This document shows positions 1-7,083 of a DNA stretch of 11,240 nt, piece after piece (the first letter of the stretch is position 1; every line of letters starts with the position of its first letter). Source of the stretch: Brooklawnia sp050943675 (GTDB lineage Bacteria; Actinomycetota; Actinomycetes; Propionibacteriales; Propionibacteriaceae); the NCBI GenBank assembly GCA_050943675.1, contig JBMNPP010000080.1:1-11240 (forward strand), in the 5' to 3' direction. Position numbers and translations under genes: made by a program. The notes under the pieces are model-generated. The model was not told where the DNA came from and made no database searches. It was given only the letters and a program-made list of their open reading frames with translations.

Positions 1-468
1 GCCGGGGGTGGCCACGATGATGTCGGCGCCACGTTTGAGACCCTGCAACTGCGGGTCGTAGCTCATGCCACCCACGACCAGCACCGTGAACAGCCCGGCC
101 TGCCTGGCCAGCGGAGCGACCACATCGGCGATCTGGGCAGCCAGTTCGCGGGTCGGGCTGAGGATGACTGCGCGGGGGGCCCGCCCGCGACGCTTGGAGC
201 CCATCAACTTGGTGATCACTGGCAACGCGAAGGCGAGGGTCTTGCCGGAGCCCGTCTGGCCCCGGCCCAGCAGGTCACGTCCAGCAAGGGCGTCAGGGAT
301 CGTGGCAGCCTGGATCGGGAAGGGCCTGGTCAGTCCCTGTTCCTGCAGCGCATCGACCAGCACTTCGGGAACTCCCAGGCTGGCGAATGATTGATTGCTC
401 GCCACCAGCTTGCGTCGCTGCTCGGCGCGCTTCTTGCGGGCAATCTCTTCGGCGCGGGGCTTGGCCAT
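1..468 (-). CDS. DEAD-box ATP-dependent RNA helicase, N-terminal part (cut by window edge)
   Basis: This is the first 156 codons of a superfamily 2 RNA helicase, which uses ATP to unwind RNA duplexes in the cytoplasm in ribosome assembly, mRNA decay or cold adaptation. A basic start (MAKPRAEEIARKKRAEQRRK) precedes the helicase core. The Q motif (PFPIQ) lies at residues 49-53, Walker A/motif I (GQTGSGKT) at 70-77, motif Ia (PTRELA) at 105-110, the GG motif at 133-134, and the start of motif Ib (TPG) at 154-156, where the window ends. The DEAD motif itself and the C-terminal RecA domain are outside the window, so the subfamily (RhlE-, DeaD- or SrmB-like) cannot be told. The ATG at 468 is chosen because AGAGGAG stands 4-5 nt upstream (positions 473-479). 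The gene is divergent from the decayed gene at 583-1262. Confidence 0.93.
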   Translation of the reverse strand, partial: MAKPRAEEIARKKRAEQRRKLVASNQSFASLGVPEVLVDALQEQGLTRPFPIQAATIPDALAGRDLLGRGQTGSGKTLAFALPVITKLMGSKRRGRAPRAVILSPTRELAAQIADVVAPLARQAGLFTVLVVGGMSYDPQLQGLKRGADIIVATPG

Positions 469-492
469 CTGTCTCCTCTGATTGGCGGGGAG

Positions 493-526
493 AACCGCGA
501 GGCCGGCTCACCAGAGCCTGTCGGTT
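493..526 (-). other. Potential nested hairpin in the helicase 5' leader
   Basis: Two nested inverted repeats lie between the candidate helicase promoter and its start codon. An inner perfect 5-bp stem (505-509 with 514-518, 4-nt loop) sits inside an outer 5-bp stem (493-497 with 522-526). In RNA this could fold into one branched or bulged hairpin in the helicase leader. Stems this short occur by chance in GC-rich DNA, so a function is not established. Confidence 0.25.
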
Positions 527-553
527 GAAATGGTCCTGCACCCAAACGTCGCA

Positions 554-583
554 ACATTACCCCAACACCACGCTGTCGTCCAA
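554..583 (-). promoter_or_regulatory. Candidate promoter of the DEAD-box helicase gene
   Basis: On the minus strand a good -10 box, TAATGT (559 to 554), has TTGGAC at 583 to 578 as a possible -35, 18 bp away. The -35 matches the consensus only in TTG. Transcription would start near 547 and leave a leader of about 80 nt before the ATG at 468. The box lies in the 5' edge of the decayed DUF222 gene, so it may have arisen or been exposed by that decay. This is inferred from sequence only. Confidence 0.35.
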
Positions 584-1262
584 CCAGTGCCGAGGCCTTC
601 GAGGCGCTCCGCCACGCCACTGAGCAATTGCGTTCTGCTGAGGTGGCTCAGTTGATCGCCATCACCCTGGTCGGGGAGTTCCTGAGCCTGGAGATCGGTG
701 GCCTGCTGGGCATCTCGCCATAGTCCGCCGCCCATCGCATCTCGCAGGCCCTGGACTTGCGGCACCGGTTCCCGAAGCTGTGGCAGACCGTGCTGGCGGG
801 GGGAGGTGCGGGTTTGGCAGGCCAACTGCGCCACGCTGACCGATGAGGCACCCGGTGCTCCAGCCGAGGTCACGACAGATGGCCCGGCGTGCCCACCTGC
901 GGGTATCGCCCGGGTCGAGGACTGGGGCCACCTGCTCACCATTGCTGCCCGACTTCCTCGCCGGGTCGAAGGTCATCGTCCGGCCAGTGATCGACCCGAC
1001 CACGATCGGCCCGGTCAGTGGTTATGAAGTGCCGGACCGGATGCGGTCGTGACCGAGCAGCGCAACCCGGTCGATGTGTTCCCTTATGGAACAGGGCGCC
1101 TCGGGTTGTGACATGGATCACACGATCCCCTACACACCCGGTGAACCAGACCAGACAGGGCTGGACAACCTGGGTCCGCTGTCCCGGTCAACTCATCGGC
1201 CAGGAACCCATGGCGGCTGGGCGTCACTGTGCCCAGAATTCATCTGGAGTTGCCATTTGGGT
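583..1262 (+). pseudogene. Decayed DUF222 / HNH endonuclease-like gene (13E12-type)
   Basis: Pieces of one protein family are readable in order but in changing frames. The DUF222 part starts near 583 (SAEAFEALRHATEQLRSAEV, then IGGLLGIS) and hits a TAG at 721-723. It continues in the same frame as AAHRISQALDLRHRFPKLW and slips at a run of six G (798-803) into EVRVWQA. IARVEDWGHLLT (about 900-940) is followed by another slip into LLPDFLAG and VRPVIDPTTIGPVSGYEVPD, a further slip at about 1043 into NPVDVFPYGT, and one more before CDMDHTIPY and GLDNLGPLSRSTHR, the HNH-type C-terminal end. Only about 680 bp remain of a gene family usually 1.2-1.5 kb long, so the middle has probably been deleted around 860-890. 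No intact start or reading frame survives. In intact members an N-terminal DUF222 domain precedes an HNH nuclease domain; their cellular role is poorly known and they often occur as scattered multicopy genes in actinobacteria. Confidence 0.85.
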
Positions 1263-1296
1263 AAACCGTCGATTCGGGTGCTTGGGAATGCCGCAG

Positions 1297-1302
1297 TAGA
1301 AT
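1297..1302 (+). promoter_or_regulatory. -10 box of the mannosyltransferase gene, leaderless layout
   Basis: TAGAAT fits the actinobacterial -10 pattern TANNNT and is followed by exactly 7 nt and then a GTG in frame with the glycosyltransferase. Transcription would begin at or next to that GTG, giving a leaderless mRNA. No convincing -35 box is visible (TTCGGG at 1273-1278 is the best candidate, 18 bp upstream). The box overlaps the alternative ATG at 1301. Confidence 0.55.
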
Positions 1303-1309
1303 GGCTTTC

Positions 1310-2446
1310 GTGCGCATTGCCTTTGTCGTGGAGTGTTTCCTGCCCTCAGTCAATGGAGTCACCAATTCTGTCCTGCGCATGCTCGAGCACTGCCGTCGTA
1401 CCGGGCACGAGGCCATGGTGATCGCCCCCAATGATCCGCGGGGCGTCCCGACCGAATACGCAGGATTCCCGGTCACCACCGTCGCCTCGATGATGCTGCC
1501 GTGGTACCCCGACATGCGGCTGTCGGCCACCTCAGCCGCCCGCGTCGAGCGGTTGCTGGCTGATTTCGCTCCCGACGTGGTGCACCTGGCAGCCCCGGTC
1601 GCGCTGGGCTACAAGGGTGTGCTGGCCAGCGCGACGCTCGGCATCCCCAGCGTCGCGCTGTACCAGACCGAGGTGCCCCGCTATGTCGCTCAATACGGCT
1701 ATCCGGCTGCCGAACCGTTGTTCTGGCGCCACCTGCGCAAGCTGCACAACATGGCCACCATCAACCTGGCCCCATCCAGTTACACCCAACAGGAATTGCT
1801 CGACAGGGGGTTCTCCCGCGTGGATATCTGGGGACGCGGCGTCGACACCCACAGATTCCATCCAGCCAAACGCGACCAGCAACTCCATGACTCATGGGCA
1901 CCTGGTGGTGAGGTCGTGGTTGGTTACATGGGACGCCTGGGCACCGAGAAGCAGGTCGGCGACCTGCAGGCCCTGGCCGACCTGCCCGGGATCAGGTTGG
2001 TCATCATCGGCGACGGCCCATCGCGGGCCGAACTCGAAACCATCCTGCCCGGTGCGGTCTTCACTGGTATGAAGGTCGGCGAGGAACTTCCCCGGCACCT
2101 GGCCAGCCTCGACCTGTTCGTACACCCCGGTGAACTCGAGACCTTCGGGCAGGCCATCCAGGAAGCGCAGGCCTCCGGGCTGCCCACCATTGCCCCGCGT
2201 CGCGGCGGGCCGATTGACCTGGTCGATCCCTCGCACAACGGCTGGTTGTACACCCCCGGCGACCTGACCGACCTTCGGCACCGGGTGGCCGACCTGGTCG
2301 GTGATGGCTACAAGCGGGCCGCCTTCGGACGTACCGCCCGGGCCCGTGTCGAGGACCGCACCTGGCCGCAGTTGTGCGACCAGCTATTGGGCCACTACGC
2401 CTCGGCGATCGAACTGGGCGTCAACCTGCCCATGCGGATCGCCTGA
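1310..2446 (+). CDS. mgtA: GT4 family GDP-mannose-dependent alpha-mannosyltransferase (MgtA-like)
   Basis: This is a retaining GT-B glycosyltransferase of family GT4, similar as remembered to mycobacterial Rv0557/MgtA, which adds mannose from GDP-mannose to glycolipid acceptors in lipomannan-type glycolipid synthesis at the inner membrane face. With the GTG start it has 378 residues, the usual family length. The N-terminal domain opens with VVECFLPSVNGVTNSV, containing the glycine turn near residues 15-17. DVVHLAAP lies near 89-96 and YQTEVP near 118-123. The donor-binding C-terminal domain has GYMGRLGTEKQ (about 205-215, basic R and K) and the EX7E pair at about E277 and E285, within GELETFGQAIQEAQ. 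The GTG at 1310 is preferred over the ATG at 1301 because TAGAAT lies 7 nt before it and neither start has a ribosome binding site; the ATG would add three residues. The 3' end overlaps the end of nnr on the other strand. The symbol follows the mycobacterial and corynebacterial name and is not the magnesium transporter of the same name. The exact acceptor is unknown. Confidence 0.88.
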   Translation: MRIAFVVECFLPSVNGVTNSVLRMLEHCRRTGHEAMVIAPNDPRGVPTEYAGFPVTTVASMMLPWYPDMRLSATSAARVERLLADFAPDVVHLAAPVALGYKGVLASATLGIPSVALYQTEVPRYVAQYGYPAAEPLFWRHLRKLHNMATINLAPSSYTQQELLDRGFSRVDIWGRGVDTHRFHPAKRDQQLHDSWAPGGEVVVGYMGRLGTEKQVGDLQALADLPGIRLVIIGDGPSRAELETILPGAVFTGMKVGEELPRHLASLDLFVHPGELETFGQAIQEAQASGLPTIAPRRGGPIDLVDPSHNGWLYTPGDLTDLRHRVADLVGDGYKRAAFGRTARARVEDRTWPQLCDQLLGHYASAIELGVNLPMRIA

Positions 2447-3849
2447 TCACCGACGATCCGGGCCAGGTTGTCGAGCACCTCGGGGATGAACCGGGCGTTC
2501 TCTTCTGGCGGATAGGGTCCACGCCGGTGGTTGGCCGCCAGGGCCTGCACCGAGGCAGCGATCGCCCCGGCCTGCCAGGCCGGCAACCCGGCTGACAGCA
2601 GGGTCCCGCAGATCCCGGCGAGCACGTCCCCCGAACCTGCCTGGGCGCTCCACGATGGACCGGCTTCGGCGACGGTGACCCGTCCGGACGGTTCGCCCAC
2701 GTACTGGGTTGAGCCCTTGAGCAGGACCGTGGCCTGCCAGCGTGCCGCAGCCTCGCGTACCGCGGCGATCGGATCATCGGTCACTTCTTCACGGCTGGTG
2801 CCCAGCATCCTGGCCAATTCACCCGCATGCGGGGTGAGCAGGCAGTTACCGGGCAACTGGTCGGGCAGGAAGTTCAATGCCTCGGCGTCCAGGACCGCTG
2901 GTACCCCGGACTCCAGGATTGGTTGCAGCCGTTCCTGGCTGGCCTCTTCTCCCCAGCCGGACCCGGCCAGCCAGGCCTGCACCGGACCATTGCCCAGGGT
3001 GACAGACGGCTGACGCCTGGTGACCAGTGCTGCCGGCCGCTCGGGGCCGACGAAGCGCACCATCCCGGCGCCGGAATAGACCGCACCGACCACCGACAGC
3101 ACAGCAGCACCGGGGAACCGGTCCGAACCGGTATCGATGCCCAGCACACCGCGGGAATACTTGTCGGCGTAAGGAGTGGGCCACGGCCACCAGCGGGCCA
3201 CATCAACCATCTGCATCTGCCGCAGCTCGGGTTCAGGCAGCGCGAGATCGACGTGGGCGACCTCGACCTCACCGCAGGAACTCGCGGCCGGCTGCGCGAC
3301 GTGGCACAACTTCGGTGCGGCGAAGGTGACGGTGACGGTGGCGGTCATGTGGTGCGGGGGACGACGATGATCGTCTGCGGTCAGCCCCGAGGGCAGGTCG
3401 ATCGACAGTGTCGGGATGCCCAGGGTCACGCAGGCCTCGGCGAACCAGTCGACCTGTTCGGGCAGCCCGGGGCGGGCTCCCAGGCCGATGATGGCGTCGA
3501 TCACCAGGGCCACATCGGGCAGCATGCGCATCACCGTGTAGGCGTCGATGAAGCGGATGCCGGCCTGCCGGGCAGCGACCACGCCCATCGGGTTTGCCTT
3601 GCCGGTGACCAGCCAGATGACCACCCGACGCCCGGCCCTGGCCAGGTTTCGGGCGGCGTACAACCCGTCGCCGCCGTTGTGCCCCGGACCCACCGCGACC
3701 AGGATGAACCCGCGTTCGTCGCCGACCATCTGCTCGGCTCGTGTCGATACCCGTTGCGCCGCGATCTGCATCAGGTCGTCATCGGGGTGCTCCGCGCTGT
3801 AGGCCTGCTCAGCGGCCCGGATCTCCTCGACACTGTGGATTCCGATCAC
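2395..3849 (-). CDS. nnr: Bifunctional NAD(P)H-hydrate repair enzyme (epimerase + ADP/ATP-dependent dehydratase)
   Basis: This 484-residue enzyme repairs hydrated NADH and NADPH. The N-terminal YjeF_N domain (about 1-215) epimerises the R and S hydrates, and the C-terminal ribokinase-like domain (about 225-484) dehydrates the S form using ADP or ATP. The epimerase signature GPGHNGGDGLYAARN lies at 54-68, with DAIIGLGARPGL at 118-129 and DLPSGLTADD at 151-160. The dehydratase half has KYSRGVLGIDTGSDRFPGAA at 230-249, TPHAGE at 339-344, KGS at 378-380 and AGSGDVLAG at 404-412, with D408 the likely catalytic base. The start is GTG, overlapping the acpS stop as GTGA (3846-3849), with GAGGGG a few nt upstream. 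It is the last gene of glmS-acpS-nnr; acpS next to nnr is a common actinobacterial arrangement. Its last 52 bp overlap the end of the mannosyltransferase gene on the opposite strand. Confidence 0.95.
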   Translation of the reverse strand: MIGIHSVEEIRAAEQAYSAEHPDDDLMQIAAQRVSTRAEQMVGDERGFILVAVGPGHNGGDGLYAARNLARAGRRVVIWLVTGKANPMGVVAARQAGIRFIDAYTVMRMLPDVALVIDAIIGLGARPGLPEQVDWFAEACVTLGIPTLSIDLPSGLTADDHRRPPHHMTATVTVTFAAPKLCHVAQPAASSCGEVEVAHVDLALPEPELRQMQMVDVARWWPWPTPYADKYSRGVLGIDTGSDRFPGAAVLSVVGAVYSGAGMVRFVGPERPAALVTRRQPSVTLGNGPVQAWLAGSGWGEEASQERLQPILESGVPAVLDAEALNFLPDQLPGNCLLTPHAGELARMLGTSREEVTDDPIAAVREAAARWQATVLLKGSTQYVGEPSGRVTVAEAGPSWSAQAGSGDVLAGICGTLLSAGLPAWQAGAIAASVQALAANHRRGPYPPEENARFIPEVLDNLARIVGDQAIRMGRLTPSSIAEA

Positions 3850-4220
3850 GATTTCCCCTCACAGACAACGAATGCCGCCGCCAAGCCTGCGTCATGGCTC
3901 AGCGACAGCCGAATACTGCTGACACCCAGTTCGGTGGCCTTGCTGGCCACGCTACCGCGAATCTCGAAGCCCGGCTGACCGGCCTGCGATGTGACGACCT
4001 CGGCATCCAGCCAACTCAAACCGCCCGGCGAGCCCAGGGCCTTGGCCAGGGCCTCCTTGGCAGCAAAGCGAGCCGCCAGCGATTCCGGCCGACGCGGTGT
4101 GCCGTCTGGCAGGTGTGCCTCTGCTGTGGTGAACAGGCGGTTCAACAGGCCTGGTCGGCGTTGCAGCATGGCTGAAACCCGCTCGACGTCGCAGATGTCA
4201 ACGCCCACCCCAACGATCAT
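3846..4220 (-). CDS. acpS: Holo-[acyl-carrier-protein] synthase
   Basis: AcpS moves the 4'-phosphopantetheine arm from CoA to a conserved serine of apo acyl carrier protein, switching on fatty acid synthesis in the cytoplasm. The 124 residues match the short trimeric AcpS class. Seen in the sequence: the start MIVGVGVDICDVERV with Mg-binding D8, RFAAKEALAKALG at 51-63 with Mg-binding E56 and the CoA-phosphate-binding lysine, and RLSLSHD at 104-110 with the conserved histidine. The ATG at 4220 overlaps the glmS stop as ATGA (4217-4220), so translation is probably coupled to glmS. No strong ribosome binding site stands before it. The gene stop overlaps the nnr start. Confidence 0.96.
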   Translation of the reverse strand: MIVGVGVDICDVERVSAMLQRRPGLLNRLFTTAEAHLPDGTPRRPESLAARFAAKEALAKALGSPGGLSWLDAEVVTSQAGQPGFEIRGSVASKATELGVSSIRLSLSHDAGLAAAFVVCEGKS

Positions 4221-6064
4221 TCGACAGTCACCGACTTGGCCAGGTTGCGGGGCTGGTCGACATCGTGTCCGAGCAGCGTGGCCAGTTCGCAGGCGAACAA
4301 TTGCAGCGGCACCGTGGCCACCAGCGGCTGCAGCAGCGTCGACACATGCGGCAGGCTGATCACTGCGCTGGCATGCTCACCGACCTCGGCATCACCCTCT
4401 TCGGCGAGCACGATGGTACGCGCGCCGCGGGCCCGGACCTCCTGGATATTGCTGAGCACCTTGTCCCGCAGCTGGTCGCGGCCCGCAGGCGGGACGACGA
4501 CGAAGACGGGCATGCCCGGTTCGATGATGGCGATCGGGCCGTGCTTGAGCTCACCGGCGGCAAAACCCTCGGCATGCTGGTAGGCGATCTCCTTCAATTT
4601 CAGGGCACCTTCGAGGGCGACCGGGAAGCCGACATGGCGGCCGATGAAGATGAAATCGTTCTCGGTCGAAAGCTCGCGGGCCAGTTCATAGACCTGCTCG
4701 GCGTTGTCCAGCATGCGCTGGATCAACTGCGGTGTGCGCTCCAGTTCGGCGGTGACGAGCTTGATCTCGTCGGAATACTTCATGCCACGCACCTGGGCCA
4801 GGTAGAGCCCCAGCAGGTAGCAGGCAGCCAGCTGGGTGATGAAGCCCTTGGTGGAGGCCACCCCGATCTCCGGGCCTGCGTGGGTGTAGATCACCGCATC
4901 GGATTCGCGCGGGATGGTGGCCCCATTGGTGTTGCAGATGGCGATCACCTTGGCGCCCTGGTTGCGGGCATGCCTGATGGCCATCAGCGTGTCGGCGGTC
5001 TCGCCGGACTGGCTGATCGTCACGCACAGGGTTTGCGGGTCGATGATCGGGTCGCGGTAGCGGAACTCGGAGGCCACCTCGACCTCGCAGGGCACCCGCG
5101 TCCAGTGCTCGATGGCGTATTTGGCGACCATGCCGGCGTAGTAGGCGGTGCCGCAGGCAACGATCACGATCTTGTTGATCCGCCGCAGATCCTCCTGCGA
5201 GATGCCACGCATTTCATCGAGTACCAGTTCGCCGCGGTTGTTGTAGCGGCCGAGCAGGGTGTCGGCCACCGCCTTGGGTTGCTCGAAGATCTCCTTGCGC
5301 ATGAACCAGTCGAAGCCGCCCTTCTCGGCAGCCGAGGTATCCCAATCGACGTGGTACCGGTTGGTCTGGGCGGGTTCACCGTCGAAACCGACCACAGTGA
5401 TCTGTTCGGGGGTGATCGCGACCGCCTGGTCCTGGCCGAGTTCGATCACCTCACGGGTGTGTTCGATGAAGGCCAGCACGTCGGAGGCGACGAAGTTCTC
5501 ACCCTCGCCGACACCCACCACCAACGGTGAATTGCGGCGTGCCGCCACCACCTGGTCTGGCTGGTCGGCATCGACCGCGACCAGGGTGAATGCCCCGGCC
5601 AGCTTCCCGGCCACTGCCCGCAGCGCATCCAGCAACTGCCCGGTGTGGTGCAGTTCACGCCGCAGCAGGTGCGCGGCAACCTCGGTGTCGGTTTCAGAGA
5701 CGAACTCGACGCCCTCACCAGCCAGTTCGGCCCGCAGTTCTGCGTAATTCTCGATGATGCCGTTGTGGACGACCGCTACCCGACCATCAGCCGAGGTGTG
5801 CGGGTGCGCGTTCAGGTCGGTTGGGCCACCATGGGTTGCCCAACGGGTGTGCCCGATCCCCTGCTGGGCGGTGGGCAGCGGGTTGGTCTCGAGTTCGGCA
5901 ACCAGGTTCGCCAGCTTGCCGGCCTTCTTGGCACTGGCCAGGCGGCCATCGGCCACCACCGCGATCCCAGCCGAGTCGTAGCCGCGGTATTCCATGCGGC
6001 GCAGGCCGCTGATGATCACTTCCCTGGCGTCGGCGGGTCCGGCGTATCCAATGATTCCGCACAT
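4217..6064 (-). CDS. glmS: Glutamine-fructose-6-phosphate aminotransferase (isomerizing)
   Basis: GlmS makes glucosamine-6-phosphate from fructose-6-phosphate and glutamine, the first committed step towards UDP-GlcNAc and the cell wall. The 615-residue protein has the full family layout. The class II glutaminase domain starts with MCGIIGYAG, where Cys2 becomes the N-terminal nucleophile, followed by RWATHG (74-79), HNGIIENY (100-107) and ETDTEV (124-129). Two SIS sugar isomerase domains follow, with CGTAYYAG (304-311), SQSGETADT (351-359), EIAYQHAEGF (492-501) and KHGPIAI (507-513). It ends with the classic PRNLAKSVTVE. The ATG at 6064 is the only sensible start because Cys must be residue 2; an in-frame ATG 120 bp upstream would bury it. 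TAGACT stands 7 nt before the ATG, so the mRNA is probably leaderless, leaving no room for a glmS ribozyme of the Firmicutes type. Confidence 0.97.
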   Translation of the reverse strand: MCGIIGYAGPADAREVIISGLRRMEYRGYDSAGIAVVADGRLASAKKAGKLANLVAELETNPLPTAQQGIGHTRWATHGGPTDLNAHPHTSADGRVAVVHNGIIENYAELRAELAGEGVEFVSETDTEVAAHLLRRELHHTGQLLDALRAVAGKLAGAFTLVAVDADQPDQVVAARRNSPLVVGVGEGENFVASDVLAFIEHTREVIELGQDQAVAITPEQITVVGFDGEPAQTNRYHVDWDTSAAEKGGFDWFMRKEIFEQPKAVADTLLGRYNNRGELVLDEMRGISQEDLRRINKIVIVACGTAYYAGMVAKYAIEHWTRVPCEVEVASEFRYRDPIIDPQTLCVTISQSGETADTLMAIRHARNQGAKVIAICNTNGATIPRESDAVIYTHAGPEIGVASTKGFITQLAACYLLGLYLAQVRGMKYSDEIKLVTAELERTPQLIQRMLDNAEQVYELARELSTENDFIFIGRHVGFPVALEGALKLKEIAYQHAEGFAAGELKHGPIAIIEPGMPVFVVVPPAGRDQLRDKVLSNIQEVRARGARTIVLAEEGDAEVGEHASAVISLPHVSTLLQPLVATVPLQLFACELATLLGHDVDQPRNLAKSVTVE

Positions 6065-6071
6065 GCCCAGC

Positions 6072-6077
6072 AGTCTA
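6072..6077 (-). promoter_or_regulatory. -10 box of the glmS-acpS-nnr operon, leaderless layout
   Basis: TAGACT (read 6077 to 6072) fits TANNNT and is separated by 7 nt from the glmS ATG at 6064, so transcription should start at or beside the start codon. No good -35 is seen. Its -35 zone (about 6094-6100) coincides with that of the divergent coaA promoter. Confidence 0.6.
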
Positions 6078-6114
6078 GGACGTGGTGCGCGCCACCGTCC
6101 CCACGCCCTCCCGC

Positions 6115-6120
6115 TACGCT
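6115..6120 (+). promoter_or_regulatory. -10 box upstream of coaA
   Basis: TACGCT fits TANNNT and is followed by 7 nt and an ATG (6128) that opens a seven-codon ORF. The predicted transcript starts near 6128, 20 nt before the coaA TTG. The -35 region carries no recognisable TTGACA and overlaps the -35 zone of the glmS promoter. Confidence 0.5.
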
Positions 6121-6127
6121 TGCCCGG

Positions 6128-6151
6128 ATGAGCGAGGAGGTACCGCGTTGA
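6128..6151 (+). CDS. Possible seven-codon leader ORF overlapping the coaA start
   Basis: ATG AGC GAG GAG GTA CCG CGT TGA encodes MSEEVPR. Its ATG lies 7 nt after TACGCT, the leaderless spacing seen at other genes here. Codons 3-4 contain the GAGGAGG ribosome binding site of coaA, and its TGA overlaps the coaA TTG start as TTGA (6148-6151). If translated it could couple to, or compete with, coaA initiation. It may equally be a chance reading of a short 5' leader; there is no protein evidence. Confidence 0.3.
   Translation: MSEEVPR
6134..6140 (+). promoter_or_regulatory. Ribosome binding site that fixes the coaA TTG start
   Basis: GAGGAGG is followed by 7 nt and then TTG at 6148, which begins a protein aligned with the usual CoaA N-terminus. 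It decides against the upstream in-frame ATG at 6082, which lies in the promoter region beside the glmS start. Confidence 0.75.
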
Positions 6152-7071
6152 GTAGTCCCTGGGTGACGCTGCCCCGTGCGGCATGGGCCCAATTGGCCAA
6201 CGAAACCAATCTGGAGCTGGACCACAAGACCATCGAGCGGCTACGCGGCCTGCAGGACCCGACCGATGCGGCTGATGTGGCCGAGGTCTACCTGCCGCTG
6301 GCCCAGTTGCTGAATCTTTACCGAATCAACCACGACCAGCTCTACGCCGACTCCTACGGTTTCCTGGGGATAGAGCCGGGCCGGACCCCGTTCGTCATTG
6401 GTGTGGCCGGATCGGTGGCGGTCGGCAAGTCGACCGTCGCCCGCCTGTTGCGCGAACTGCTGTCCCGTTCTCCGGGGCACCCCCGGGTCGACCTGGTGAC
6501 CACCGACGGCTTCCTCTACCCCAACTCCGTACTTTCCGACCGTGGCCTGCTCGACAGGAAGGGGTTCCCCGAGAGCTACGATCGCCGGGCACTGCTGGAA
6601 TTCGTGGTGCAGGTCAAGTCCGGGATGTCCCAGGTAAGCGCACCGGTGTACTCACACACCATCTACGACATCGTGCCCGGCGCCACCCACGTCATCGACG
6701 ACCCCGACATCCTGATCCTGGAGGGATTGAACGTCCTGCAGCCCGCACCAACTGGTACCGGTGAGCTGACAGTCAGCGACTTCTTCGACTTCTCAGTCTA
6801 CGTCGACGCGAACGTCAACCACATCCGCAACTGGTACCTGGTCCGGTTCATGGCCCTGCGCGAGACAGCCTTCCGCGACCCGGATAGCTTCTTCCGCTCC
6901 TATGCGGCGCTCAGCGACGAAGAGGCGGTCGAGACCGCGAACATGTACTGGGACGAGATCAACGAGCCCAACCTGGTGCAGAACATCAAACCGACCCGGG
7001 AGCGCGCCACCGCGATCCTGCGCAAGGGGCTCGACCACGTGATCCGTGAGGTGCGGATCAGGAAGATCTGA
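6148..7071 (+). CDS. coaA: Pantothenate kinase, type I
   Basis: CoaA phosphorylates pantothenate with ATP, the first and usually feedback-controlled step of coenzyme A synthesis in the cytoplasm. The 307 residues match the type I family (about 310). Seen in the sequence, numbered from the TTG start: EVYLPLAQLLNLY near 46-58, Walker A GVAGSVAVGKST at 85-96, TTDGFLYPN at 118-126, KGFPESYD at 138-145, SHTIYDIVPG at 169-178 and ILEGLNVLQ at 190-198, with a closing RKGLDHVIREVRIRKI. The TTG start is chosen because of GAGGAGG 7 nt upstream. The gene is divergent from glmS and convergent with glmM, whose stop is only 12 bp away; no clear terminator lies between them. Its product feeds CoA to AcpS, encoded on the other side of the divergent promoter. 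Confidence 0.95.
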   Translation: MSSPWVTLPRAAWAQLANETNLELDHKTIERLRGLQDPTDAADVAEVYLPLAQLLNLYRINHDQLYADSYGFLGIEPGRTPFVIGVAGSVAVGKSTVARLLRELLSRSPGHPRVDLVTTDGFLYPNSVLSDRGLLDRKGFPESYDRRALLEFVVQVKSGMSQVSAPVYSHTIYDIVPGATHVIDDPDILILEGLNVLQPAPTGTGELTVSDFFDFSVYVDANVNHIRNWYLVRFMALRETAFRDPDSFFRSYAALSDEEAVETANMYWDEINEPNLVQNIKPTRERATAILRKGLDHVIREVRIRKI

Positions 7072-7083
7072 TCGGGGGCCCGG

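Noticed and set aside
2827..3978. Long plus-strand open frame (383 codons) opposite nnr and acpS
   Set aside because: It is antisense to two genes with complete family motifs, its product is a low-complexity G/D/H/Q-rich chain with no recognisable domain, and such shadows are expected in high-GC DNA.
4265..5530. Long plus-strand open frame (421 codons) opposite glmS
   Set aside because: It is the mirror frame of glmS; the product is rich in G, D, H and Q without motifs, and it has no promoter or ribosome binding site.
6065..6147. A glmS ribozyme or other riboswitch in the glmS leader
   Set aside because: The predicted transcript starts at or next to the ATG, and the 83-bp gap is shared with the coaA promoter; no ribozyme-like structure fits.
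6065..6184. A longer glmS with 40 extra N-terminal residues
   Set aside because: GlmS needs Cys at residue 2 as nucleophile, and the extension would also run into coaA and its promoter.
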